Origin: Planctomycetaceae bacterium UBA6172
Lineage (GTDB): Bacteria; Planctomycetota; Planctomycetia; Pirellulales; Pirellulaceae
DNA: 8,127 nt
NCBI GenBank assembly: GCA_002422955.1
Contig: DITY01000075.1
Location: forward strand, 1-8,127
Direction: 5' to 3'
Part shown: piece after piece, positions 1 through 6,605 of the stretch
Position numbering within the stretch: the stretch's first letter is position 1
How the letters are laid out: each line of letters starts with the position of its first letter
The notes under the pieces: generated by a model
Told to the model about the DNA's origin: nothing
The model's input: only the letters and a program-made list of their open reading frames with translations
Database searches by the model: none
Translations under genes and position numbers: made by a program

Positions 1-507
1 CTGGAAGCCGAATCGATTCGCGATTCGTTGCTCGCGATCAGCGGCCAGTGGAATCGCCAGATGTTCGGACGCGGCTATGACCTGTTCAATCAACGTGGCG
101 GCCTGAGCGGCTTCACGCCGATCGAATCGTTCGGCGCCGAGGGGCTGCGACGGATGATCTACGCCCATAAAGTCCGCCGCGAACGCGAAGCGGTCTTTGG
201 TGCCTTCGACTGCCCCGATGGTGGTCAGAGCGCTTCACGACGCGAAGAGAGCACCACGCCGATCCAGGCGCTCAACTTGTTCAATAGCCGCTTCACGCTC
301 GATCGCGCCGCGGGCTGGGCGGAGCGGCTGCGGGCCGAAGCGGGGGCGGAAGTCCCGGCCCAGGTCGCGCTCGCCTACCGCACCGCGATCAGCCGCTTAC
401 CCGATGCGGAGGAAGCGGCTGAGGCTGCCGAACTCGCCCATCAGCACGGCTTGGAAACGCTCTGCCGCGTGCTGATGAATAGCAACGAGTTTTTGTTCCT
501 GCCCTGA
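1..507 (+). CDS. DUF1549/DUF1553 planctomycete protein, C-terminal part (5' truncated by window)
   Basis: The reading frame is open from base 1 to the TGA at 505-507, so only the last 168 residues are visible and the true start lies upstream. The visible part resembles the DUF1553 domain typical of large planctomycete surface or periplasmic proteins. It has the landmarks of an RRMIYAHKVRRER segment, then AFDCPDGGQSASRREESTTP, then IQALNLFNSRF, and a final helix ending LMNSNEFLFLP. In the family this domain usually follows a DUF1549 domain, often with an N-terminal cytochrome c-like domain, in proteins of roughly 700-1100 residues; those parts would be outside the window. The biochemical role of the family is not established. 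The gene lies 55 nt upstream of a DUF1501 gene on the same strand, the usual arrangement, so the two are probably co-transcribed. The family call is confident; the function is unknown. Confidence 0.9.
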   Translation: MEAESIRDSLLAISGQWNRQMFGRGYDLFNQRGGLSGFTPIESFGAEGLRRMIYAHKVRREREAVFGAFDCPDGGQSASRREESTTPIQALNLFNSRFTLDRAAGWAERLRAEAGAEVPAQVALAYRTAISRLPDAEEAAEAAELAHQHGLETLCRVLMNSNEFLFLP

Positions 508-552
508 CATCCGTCCCGCGGCGGTTGGCGAAGATTTTTTTGGATCGCATCC

Positions 553-556
553 GGAG
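553..556 (+). promoter_or_regulatory. Ribosome binding site of the DUF1501 gene
   Basis: GGAG lies 6 nt before the ATG at 563. It fixes the start, placing the Tat motif at residues 14-19. Confidence 0.6.
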
Positions 557-562
557 TTCTCG

Positions 563-2023
563 ATGTCGCCCCATTTGCCTCATGGCCATCACGGCTGGAC
601 CAGTCGCCGCGAGTTCTTCAATCACGCGGCCGGCAGCCTCGGCACGATCGCACTGACCAGCCTGCTGGCCCAAGACTGCTCGTTGGCCGGCCCGGCCCCG
701 CTGATCGATCCCGCGCGTCCGTTGTCCCCGCGGCCAGCGCATTTTTCCGCGGCCGCCAAGAACGTGATCGTCATCTTTTGTGCCGGCGCGGTCAGCCAAT
801 TGGAGACTTGGGATTACAAGCCGGAGCTGATCAAGTGGGACGATAAGCCGCTGCCCGGCGGCCCGGCGGTGACGTTTCAAGGCCCCGCCGGCAACCTGGC
901 GCGGCCGCAGTACGATTTCCGCCAGCGTGGCGAAACGGGCAAGTGGGTTAGCGATCTGATCCCGCACCTGGGCGAATTGACCGATGACATCGCCTTCATC
1001 CATTCCTTGACCAGCCATTCCAACACGCACGGACCGGCGGAGAACGTCCTGTCGACCGGCTTCGCGCTCGACGGGTTTCCCAGCCTCGGCTCGTGGGTGA
1101 CCTACGCCTTGGGCAGCGAGAACCAGGACCTGCCCGCTTACGTCGCGATCCCCGACCCCCGCGGCGTGCCGCAGAACGGTTCCAACAATTGGGGGCCTGG
1201 CTTCCTGCCCGCCGCGTTCCAAGGGACGACGATGAGTTCGAGGGATCCGATCCGCCATCTCGCCGCGACCGGTGTCGCGCCCCCGGCCGACCTCGCCGCG
1301 CGCGATTGGCTCCGCAGGATCAACCAGCGACATCTCGACCGCTACCCTGGTGAGCAAAAGTTGGCGGCCCGCATCGCGAGTTACGAATTGGCCGCGCGGA
1401 TGCAACTGACCGTCCCCGACCTGGTCGACCTGAGCAGCGAGCCGGAACATCTCCTGAAGCTCTATGGCGCCGATGACACCCAGAACGCCGACAAGGCCGC
1501 GTTCGCGCGAAACTGCATCCTCGCCCGACGGCTGGTCGAAAAGGGGGTCCGATTCGTGCAGCTGTTCAACGGCGCCTACGCCAGCGGCGGCAAGCTGAAT
1601 TGGGATGGCCACAACGCGCTCAAGGAACAGTACGACGTCCACGCCGCGATCCTCGATCAGCCCGCCGCGGCCCTGATTCGAGATTTGCGCCAGCGGGGGT
1701 TACTCGAAAGCACGCTCGTCGTCTGGTGTACCGAGTTCGGACGGATGCCCTTCTTTCAAAAAGGTGCCAAGGGCCGCGACCACAACCCCGACGGATTCAC
1801 CTGCTGGCTGACCGGTGCCGGCGTGAAACCGGGGGTCAGCCATGGCGAGACGGATGAGTTCGGCCAACGGGCGATCAAGGACATCCACCCGCTGTATGAC
1901 CTCAACGCCACGATCCTGCACCTGCTCGGGCTGGACCACGAACAGCTGACCTTCGAACACAACGGCGTCCAGCGGCGACTGACGAACGTCGAAGGGGAAG
2001 TGATCAGCGAGGTCGTGGCGTGA
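563..2023 (+). CDS. DUF1501 domain-containing protein with Tat signal
   Basis: This complete 486-residue protein belongs to the DUF1501 family, distantly related to the alkaline phosphatase/sulfatase fold. The N-terminus carries a twin-arginine motif (SRREFF, residues 14-19) followed by a moderately hydrophobic stretch to about residue 43, indicating export of a folded protein by the Tat pathway. Family landmarks are NVIVIFCAGAVSQLETWD (67-84), a central LNWDGHN segment, CTEFGRMPF (389-397), GRDHNPDGF (404-412), and a C-terminal block that includes DLNATILHLLGLDHEQLTF. Conserved Asp, His and Glu residues in these blocks could bind metal, but this is inferred from the superfamily. The ATG at 563 is supported by GGAG at 553-556 with 6-nt spacing. 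The gene follows the DUF1553 gene by 55 nt, the characteristic planctomycete pairing. No substrate can be assigned. The length is normal and the gene looks intact. Confidence 0.93.
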   Translation: MSPHLPHGHHGWTSRREFFNHAAGSLGTIALTSLLAQDCSLAGPAPLIDPARPLSPRPAHFSAAAKNVIVIFCAGAVSQLETWDYKPELIKWDDKPLPGGPAVTFQGPAGNLARPQYDFRQRGETGKWVSDLIPHLGELTDDIAFIHSLTSHSNTHGPAENVLSTGFALDGFPSLGSWVTYALGSENQDLPAYVAIPDPRGVPQNGSNNWGPGFLPAAFQGTTMSSRDPIRHLAATGVAPPADLAARDWLRRINQRHLDRYPGEQKLAARIASYELAARMQLTVPDLVDLSSEPEHLLKLYGADDTQNADKAAFARNCILARRLVEKGVRFVQLFNGAYASGGKLNWDGHNALKEQYDVHAAILDQPAAALIRDLRQRGLLESTLVVWCTEFGRMPFFQKGAKGRDHNPDGFTCWLTGAGVKPGVSHGETDEFGQRAIKDIHPLYDLNATILHLLGLDHEQLTFEHNGVQRRLTNVEGEVISEVVA

Positions 2024-2051
2024 CCGACGCCCCCGCTCTTTAGCTTTCACC

Positions 2052-2077
2052 GCTCTCGGACGGACCGGTCCGTGAGC
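2052..2077. terminator. Palindrome in convergent gap, possible bidirectional terminator
   Basis: The 68-nt gap between the convergent DUF1501 and thyA genes contains the perfect palindrome ACGGACCGGTCCGT at 2060-2073. It is flanked by GCTC (2052-2055) and GAGC (2074-2077), which can pair around a 4-nt bulge. The position between two gene ends suits a shared terminator, and the structure is the same on both strands. There is no T-tract on either side, so it is not a classical intrinsic terminator. It could instead be a protein-binding palindrome or chance in G+C-rich DNA. Confidence 0.3.
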
Positions 2078-2091
2078 TGTTCACCCGGCGT

Positions 2092-2886
2092 TCAGACCGC
2101 GACCGCGGCTTTGATCGCGGGATGAGGATCGTAATCGGACAATTCGAAATCCTCATAACAGAACCCGTCGATCCGTTCCGGCGTGCGGAGGATTCGCATC
2201 GTCGGCAACTGCCGTGGTTCACGCGATAATTGCAGCCGCGCCTGATCGAAATGGTTGTGATACAGATGCACGTCGCCGAAGGTATGGATGAACTCGCCCG
2301 GACGCAGCCCAGTCACCGCGGCCATCATCATCGTCAACAACGCGTAGCTGGCGATGTTGAACGGCACGCCGAGAAAATAATCCGCGCTCCGCTGATACAT
2401 CTGGCAACTGAGTCGCCCGTCGGCCACATAGAACTGGAATAACAGGTGACAGGGCGGCAAGGCCATGTGTTCGACTTCGGCCACGTTCCACGCCGACACG
2501 ATCAGGCGACGCGAGTTGGGGTTGCGACGAATCTCCGCTTCAACCGCCGCGATCTGGTCGATCGTCCGCCCATCCTTGGTCGGCCAAGAACGCCATTGGT
2601 GGCCATAGACCGGCCCCAATTCGCCGTCGGCATCAGCCCACTCGTCCCAAATCGTCACCCCATGGCGATTCAGCCAGCCGATGTTCGTATCGCCGCGGAG
2701 GAACCAGAGCAATTCGTAGATGATCGACCGCAGGTGGACCCGTTTGGTGGTCAGCAGCGGAAAGCCGGCTTCCAGGTCAAAACGCAATTGACGACCGAAC
2801 AGGCTGCGGGTCCCGGTACCCGTGCGGTCCCCGCGGTCGGTGCCGGAATCGAGAATTTCTTGGAGCAGTTCCAGGTAAGTGCGCAT
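2092..2886 (-). CDS. thyA: Thymidylate synthase ThyA
   Basis: ThyA converts dUMP to dTMP in the cytoplasm using 5,10-methylene-tetrahydrofolate as one-carbon donor and reductant. At 264 residues the protein has the length of Escherichia coli ThyA, and key residues fall at the same numbers. The nucleophilic cysteine is Cys146 in ALPPCHLLFQFYV. Phosphate-binding arginines are Arg21 and Arg126-Arg127. Asp169 and Asn177 lie in SADYFLGVPFNIASY, and His207 and Tyr209 in GDVHLYHNH. The C-terminus ends YDPHPAIKAAVAV, the conserved tail that closes over the active site. The ATG at 2886 gives the canonical MRTYLELLQEIL start. No purine-rich ribosome binding site precedes it; the 26-nt gap from the permease-methyltransferase gene is pyrimidine-rich, so translation may depend on coupling to the upstream gene. 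No dihydrofolate reductase gene, a common thyA neighbour, lies in the window. Family and function are secure. Confidence 0.98.
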   Translation of the reverse strand: MRTYLELLQEILDSGTDRGDRTGTGTRSLFGRQLRFDLEAGFPLLTTKRVHLRSIIYELLWFLRGDTNIGWLNRHGVTIWDEWADADGELGPVYGHQWRSWPTKDGRTIDQIAAVEAEIRRNPNSRRLIVSAWNVAEVEHMALPPCHLLFQFYVADGRLSCQMYQRSADYFLGVPFNIASYALLTMMMAAVTGLRPGEFIHTFGDVHLYHNHFDQARLQLSREPRQLPTMRILRTPERIDGFCYEDFELSDYDPHPAIKAAVAV

Positions 2887-2912
2887 GGCGTCATGAACAG
2901 AGAGAAAGGCGG

Positions 2913-5348
2913 TCAGGCGCCGACCCGACCATCGAAAGTCCAGTGTCGGTCGCTGGTCAACTTAACGTCATCCGGCGATAAACCGAAGGAGCCGAACAGC
3001 TGACGAACCTCCTCCAGCGACAGGGCCGCCAGCAGCGATTCACGAAACATCGTCCGCGACCCTTCCGTCTCGTGGCTGGCATACAACGCGACCAACCGCT
3101 CGACTTCACCGCGTGCCGCCGGTCGCACCAAGTCGCGGATGAACAACCTGCCACCCGGACGCAACAGCCGCAAGGCCGCTCGGATCGCCAGCGCCGGATC
3201 GGGCAGATGATGAATCAGCGAATTGCTGATCACGCTGTCGGCCATCCCCGCCGCGAACCCCGCCATCACCTTGCAATCGGCCTGCTGCAGCTCAATCCGG
3301 TCCTTCAGCTGCTCGATCTCCAAATGCCGATTCGCCAGATCGAGCATCGAGGCGCTGGCGTCGACCGCCAACACCCGGACGTCCTTGATCCGGCGGCAGA
3401 GCTCGATCGGGATCAGCGCCGTCCCCGTCCCCAGATCGATCACGTCGGCCCCGAGCGGACCTCCGGCCAACAGGTCGTCGACGAAGCGACAATTCACCCC
3501 CGCATGATCCATCTGGTCGTAAGCCCAAGCCTCCTCCCAGGTGTCCATCACCTCAGGCTCCAACACCCGCGTCACCAACGGCTGATCCGCCAGCAACACC
3601 GCGCCCGCCGCGCGGTTGTCGCACGCTGCGTCCGCGCCACCCCCAACCGACGGCTCGTGGATGTCAGCGGCCAATTGACGCAAGGGAACGACCAAACCCC
3701 ACAGGCTCAGCAATCCCGCCGCCGCGACATAGCCCGCCGCATATTCCCAAACGTCGCCTCGATGCTTTGTGTCGAGCACCCAACCGCCCCATTCGCTGGG
3801 CCCGTAAGGCAGGAACAGGCGGTTCTCGGCGAGCGGCGAATGGATCACGCCGAACAGCGTCAGCCCGGCCGTCAGGCAGAGCACGCCGGCGGCCGTCGTC
3901 AGCTTGCGATCGATGATCGATGCCAACACCCAGGCCCACAGCAGGCTGGTCAGGATGAAGCTGTTGGAAAGCATCGTCAGCGTGACCAACCGTTCCTGCA
4001 AACGGACATCGCTCAAGCTGCCGGGCGAAATTTCCGCCGCGATCATCGCCGGATCGCCGAACAGCTGATTCGGCAGCGACAACGCCAAGAACGCCAGCGC
4101 CGGGATGCAGCCGAACGCGACCGCTGGGTAGTGCCGCCGAGGCGTTGCGGAAAAACTCTGCGCCGTGATCTCCAGCCCGACGAAGACCAGGATCGGCAAC
4201 ACCACCGGGATCGGTAGGTAATGGTTGAACCACTCGAAATAGCCGAACAGTCCCGCCGTGCCGATCAACACCGCGGTCGCCAACGTGTAGGCGGCTCGCC
4301 CCCCCATCGCCTTGTAGGCCGGATGTCCGATGTAAGGTGTCGTCTGAATCACGCCGCCCGACAGCCCCGCCACCAGCGTCGCCAAACCCTCGATCGCGAC
4401 CACCTGCCGGGTGTCATAGTCATCTCCCGCCGCCGCTGCCGACTCGGTGCAGTCGATGCCGCCGACGACGGTCATCAGCGCGAACGGAAAGGCGATCGGC
4501 AGGTAGGGCAAGGCATCGTCAAACGCCGACAACCAGCCGAACGACCAGGCGCCGAGCCAATCGCTAGGGAACCACGTCACCGCCGGCGCTTCACGCAACT
4601 GGTAACCGTCGAAGCCGAGCGCGACCATCAGATAATAGACACCGCCGGCGACCAAGAGCGCGCCGATCGTCCCGGGCAGGTTCCCCGGAAGCGGAATGCG
4701 GCCGACCAGCGTCGTCAGGATCACCACCAACGCCAACAACCCCGGCAGCGGATGCGACAGGATCTCGAGCATCGGCATGAAGCTGATCAACACCAGCGCG
4801 ATCGCGGCCAACGAACCGAGCAAGCCGGCTCGCGGCACGACCGCCCGGATCCACCCACAGACCGGGGCACAGGCCAGCTTCAGCAGCCCGCTGAGCACCA
4901 GACACCAAATCCCGATCTGCCAGGTCCGCATCGCCGCCGCCTGCTCATCGAGCCCCAGCGTGTCGCGTCCGGCGACAAACGACGGCCCCAGGACGAAGAA
5001 CACCATCCCGAACAGCGAGGGCGTGTCGATCCCCAGCGGCATCGCGGTGACGTCATCGCGCCCCGTTTTCCGCGCCAGCCGAAAGGCGAGCGCCACGAAG
5101 GCCAAATCCCCGATCATTACCCCCAGCGCCGTGCCGGGCACCATCGAACGGATCACAAAGTCGGTCGGGAATCCGAACGTCAACGAGAGCAACATCACCA
5201 ACAACAACAGGTTGGCGATGTTGTCGAACATCAGACCGAAAAACGCGTTGACATCGCCAGGCCGCGCCCAGCGGTAACCGACGGCGGGAGCCGCCGCGGA
5301 AGGGCCGACAGGGGTAGCACCAGCCTGGCGCGATGGCGTCACGTTCAC
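2913..5348 (-). CDS. AzgA/NCS2-like nucleobase permease fused to a class I SAM methyltransferase
   Basis: One uninterrupted frame encodes 811 residues. Residues about 30-560 form a polytopic membrane protein with roughly 13-14 hydrophobic segments. Two stretches recall the AzgA/xanthine-uracil permease branch of NCS2 transporters: DDVTAMPLGIDTPSLFGMVF near the N-terminus, and a later stretch running from VVGGIDCTESAAAAGDDYDT to QTTPYIGHPAYKAMGGRAAY. Members of that group import purines or uracil by proton symport; the substrate here is unknown. A Gly/Ala-rich linker follows at about 561-590. Residues about 591-811 are a class I methyltransferase: motif I DVIDLGTGTA from residue 635, the acidic VDAS at 662-665, SNSLIHHLPDP, and LRPGGRLFIRDLVRPA. 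The methyl acceptor is unknown. The start is GTG at 5348, chosen because GGAGA at 5355-5359 sits 6 nt upstream. Internal methionine 601 or Val584 could in principle start a separate methyltransferase, but neither has a clear ribosome site. The gene precedes thyA by 26 nt. Confidence 0.85.
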   Translation of the reverse strand: MNVTPSRQAGATPVGPSAAAPAVGYRWARPGDVNAFFGLMFDNIANLLLLVMLLSLTFGFPTDFVIRSMVPGTALGVMIGDLAFVALAFRLARKTGRDDVTAMPLGIDTPSLFGMVFFVLGPSFVAGRDTLGLDEQAAAMRTWQIGIWCLVLSGLLKLACAPVCGWIRAVVPRAGLLGSLAAIALVLISFMPMLEILSHPLPGLLALVVILTTLVGRIPLPGNLPGTIGALLVAGGVYYLMVALGFDGYQLREAPAVTWFPSDWLGAWSFGWLSAFDDALPYLPIAFPFALMTVVGGIDCTESAAAAGDDYDTRQVVAIEGLATLVAGLSGGVIQTTPYIGHPAYKAMGGRAAYTLATAVLIGTAGLFGYFEWFNHYLPIPVVLPILVFVGLEITAQSFSATPRRHYPAVAFGCIPALAFLALSLPNQLFGDPAMIAAEISPGSLSDVRLQERLVTLTMLSNSFILTSLLWAWVLASIIDRKLTTAAGVLCLTAGLTLFGVIHSPLAENRLFLPYGPSEWGGWVLDTKHRGDVWEYAAGYVAAAGLLSLWGLVVPLRQLAADIHEPSVGGGADAACDNRAAGAVLLADQPLVTRVLEPEVMDTWEEAWAYDQMDHAGVNCRFVDDLLAGGPLGADVIDLGTGTALIPIELCRRIKDVRVLAVDASASMLDLANRHLEIEQLKDRIELQQADCKVMAGFAAGMADSVISNSLIHHLPDPALAIRAALRLLRPGGRLFIRDLVRPAARGEVERLVALYASHETEGSRTMFRESLLAALSLEEVRQLFGSFGLSPDDVKLTSDRHWTFDGRVGA

Positions 5349-5354
5349 GGGAAG

Positions 5355-5359
5355 TCTCC
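5355..5359 (-). promoter_or_regulatory. Ribosome binding site of the permease-methyltransferase gene
   Basis: On the minus strand GGAGA occupies 5359-5355, 6 nt before the GTG at 5348. It decides in favour of the GTG start. Its first two bases are also the end of the 5358-5381 inverted repeat. Confidence 0.55.
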
Positions 5360-5381
5360 ACGATCAGATTTCGAATCGTGG
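5358..5381. promoter_or_regulatory. Inverted repeat upstream of the permease start, possible operator or mRNA hairpin
   Basis: CCACGAT (5358-5364) and ATCGTGG (5375-5381) form a perfect 7-bp inverted repeat around a 10-nt centre that contains TTCGAA. It lies between the candidate -10 element (5385-5390) and the GTG start at 5348, and it overlaps the ribosome binding site by two bases. As DNA it could be a dimeric repressor operator. As RNA it could form a hairpin that limits ribosome access. No regulator gene is nearby, so the role is inferred. Confidence 0.4.
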
Positions 5382-5384
5382 GCT

Positions 5385-5412
5385 ATCGTAACAGCGCCGC
5401 CGAACCCTCCAA
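5385..5412 (-). promoter_or_regulatory. Candidate sigma-70-type promoter for the permease-methyltransferase/thyA unit
   Basis: On the minus strand TTGGAG (5412-5407) and TACGAT (5390-5385) are separated by 16 nt. They match the -35 and -10 consensus at 3 of 6 and 4 of 6 positions. The site lies in the 69-nt gap upstream of the GTG at 5348. The match is modest, and read-through from the upstream gene ending at 5418 remains possible. Confidence 0.22.
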
Positions 5413-5417
5413 GCGGC

Positions 5418-6284
5418 TCAGTCGATAGGAAATTCCGCGAACGCCACTTCCTCGAATCCGGCCATCATCGCCCCGACCTCACCGATCTTCTTGCGATCCG
5501 TATCGCTCAGCCGGCCGACGTAGGAATGCTCGGCTCGAAAAATCCGCGTCTTCAGGCCACGGCGAACCTCCAGCCGGATCTGACGCGGCAACAACTTTTC
5601 GGCCGCCAAAAATTCCGCCAACGTGATGCGGGCGAACGGGGGCGAGCCGATTTGCCGAGCCAGGTTCAGCCGGCAGGCCCAGACCGTAAATTCGGCATAC
5701 TGTTCCGCCAACGAATCGTTGAACGCCGCCTGGGTCGTGGCAAAGTACTTCGTGTCGCCAAACTCGATCGTGTAGCTGTCCGGAGTCTCCCCGGCCCCGA
5801 CCTTGGCTTCCAAGCCCAATTCCCTCGCGGCTTTCGCTTCAATCGCCGCCGCCCGCAACTGCGCGGCGATCCGGATCAGCGACTCGTTGGAGACCGACGT
5901 CTTGACCTTTTGGAGCTTGTGCAGCAACACCACGCGGCCACGCACCGGGTCAAACACCGTGATCGTGGCGTCGACGCCAACCGGCATGTCGTAGATCAAG
6001 CCGGCATCGAACAGCATCAGATGCTGCGACTGCGGCTTGGGTTCCGTCCCTTCGTAGATGACCGTCTCGACACGAAACGCCGCTTTGGTCGACGGATCGA
6101 CTTCCACCCGTGTCGCTCGAACCACTTCCTGACCTCCCGCCCCGGCTAAACCCCACATCACCGTCATCGCCAACGTCAGCACGCCCTGCCCGACCAAAAC
6201 CAAAGGCGAAGGCGAACTCGAACCGAACAAGCGACTGAGGCGACGGATCGGGGCGGATGACGTAGGAGCGAAATCGGCTTTCAT
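5418..6284 (-). CDS. Exported protein of unknown function
   Basis: I do not recognise this 288-residue protein. The N-terminus has a basic stretch (IRRLSRLF, residues 13-20), then a hydrophobic segment at about 28-51 ending in small residues (GLAGAGG before Gln52). This fits a signal peptide or a single N-terminal membrane anchor. Residues about 55-125 alternate like beta strands: RVETVIYEGT, HLMLFDAGLIYDMP, ATITVFDPVRGRVVLLHK. This vaguely recalls LolA-like lipid-carrier folds, a weak impression only. Residues about 132-162 are Ala/Glu/Lys/Arg-rich and probably helical. The C-terminal third is charged, with one cysteine (Cys204), and ends GFEEVAFAEFPID. The ATG at 6284 lacks an evident ribosome binding site, but a start further inside would shorten or remove the basic n-region. 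It lies 69 nt upstream of the permease gene on the same strand. I judge it a real gene from its signal-like N-terminus and balanced composition. Confidence 0.75.
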   Translation of the reverse strand: MKADFAPTSSAPIRRLSRLFGSSSPSPLVLVGQGVLTLAMTVMWGLAGAGGQEVVRATRVEVDPSTKAAFRVETVIYEGTEPKPQSQHLMLFDAGLIYDMPVGVDATITVFDPVRGRVVLLHKLQKVKTSVSNESLIRIAAQLRAAAIEAKAARELGLEAKVGAGETPDSYTIEFGDTKYFATTQAAFNDSLAEQYAEFTVWACRLNLARQIGSPPFARITLAEFLAAEKLLPRQIRLEVRRGLKTRIFRAEHSYVGRLSDTDRKKIGEVGAMMAGFEEVAFAEFPID

Positions 6285-6605
6285 GACAATAGGCCGGCGG
6301 GTGGGAGGACGTTAAGGATCGACCCGGCCAGACCGATCGCGGCAACAAGCACCAATCCGATCGGGCCGTCCGACCGGGCCCTGCGATCGGGCCCATCGCG
6401 GGCAACCTAAGAAATCGGCCCGCCCCAAGTCCAGGTCAAACTGGAACCACTCGCGCCCCGTTCGGCCACTCGCGTTGTCGGCCCGCAGACGAACCGTGTC
6501 AGCCGGTCGGCCCGGTTCCCCGGTCGGTACTAACTGTGTGGCTCAGACTTGTGACTCGTCCGGCGCGTTGGCAGCCCACGTGAGTCTCAGCCCACGTGGC
6601 GTGGC
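6285..6605. other. 321-nt non-coding region rich in short repeats
   Basis: This G+C-rich stretch separates two minus-strand genes. It contains several short direct repeats: GATCGGGCC at 6359-6367 and 6385-6393, CCACTCGCG at 6447-6455 and 6466-6474, GTCGGCCCG at 6477-6485 and 6506-6514, AGCCCACGTG at 6573-6582 and 6589-6598, and GTGGCTCAG at 6538-6546 and 6601-6609. TCCAG/CTGGA (6430-6445) and GCGAT/ATCGC (6383-6399) are small inverted repeats. It should hold the promoter of the 5418-6284 gene and the 3' end of the 6606-7583 transcript. I found no convincing promoter and no credible small gene. Confidence 0.5.
6573..6598. repeat. Tandem pair of AGCCCACGTG, 16-nt period
   Basis: The 10-mer AGCCCACGTG occurs at 6573-6582 and again at 6589-6598. 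Each copy contains the palindrome CACGTG. The second copy can also fold with the following bases into a short hairpin (6589-6606, loop TGG) that reaches the stop codon of the 6606-7583 gene. This could help end that transcript or form paired protein-binding sites. Confidence 0.4.

Noticed and set aside
35..39. Lipobox in the DUF1501 protein (residues 35-39, LAQDC)
   Set aside because: Asp directly before the cysteine does not fit the lipobox consensus, and the twin-arginine motif explains export without lipidation. The coordinates here are residue numbers.
389..1642. 417-residue open frame antisense to the DUF1553 and DUF1501 genes
   Set aside because: It is rich in Arg, Gly and Gln, has no recognisable domain, and lies opposite a clear DUF1501 gene. 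It is a typical shadow frame of G+C-rich coding DNA.
3541..3600. Separate methyltransferase gene starting at Met601 or Val584 of the fused protein
   Set aside because: The frame is continuous with the permease, there is no stop between them, and no purine-rich ribosome site precedes either codon on the minus strand. I kept a single fused gene but flagged the alternative.
3072..4217. 381-residue plus-strand frame opposite the methyltransferase and permease C-terminus
   Set aside because: The composition is Arg/Gln/His-rich low complexity, and the opposite strand has clear methyltransferase motifs.
4221..6149. 642-residue open frame on the plus strand, antisense to the permease and the 5418-6284 gene
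   Set aside because: Its length is striking and it stays open across the intergenic gap. However, the product is dominated by Arg, Gln, His, Pro and Asp with no hydrophobic core or domain, as expected opposite G+C-rich genes.
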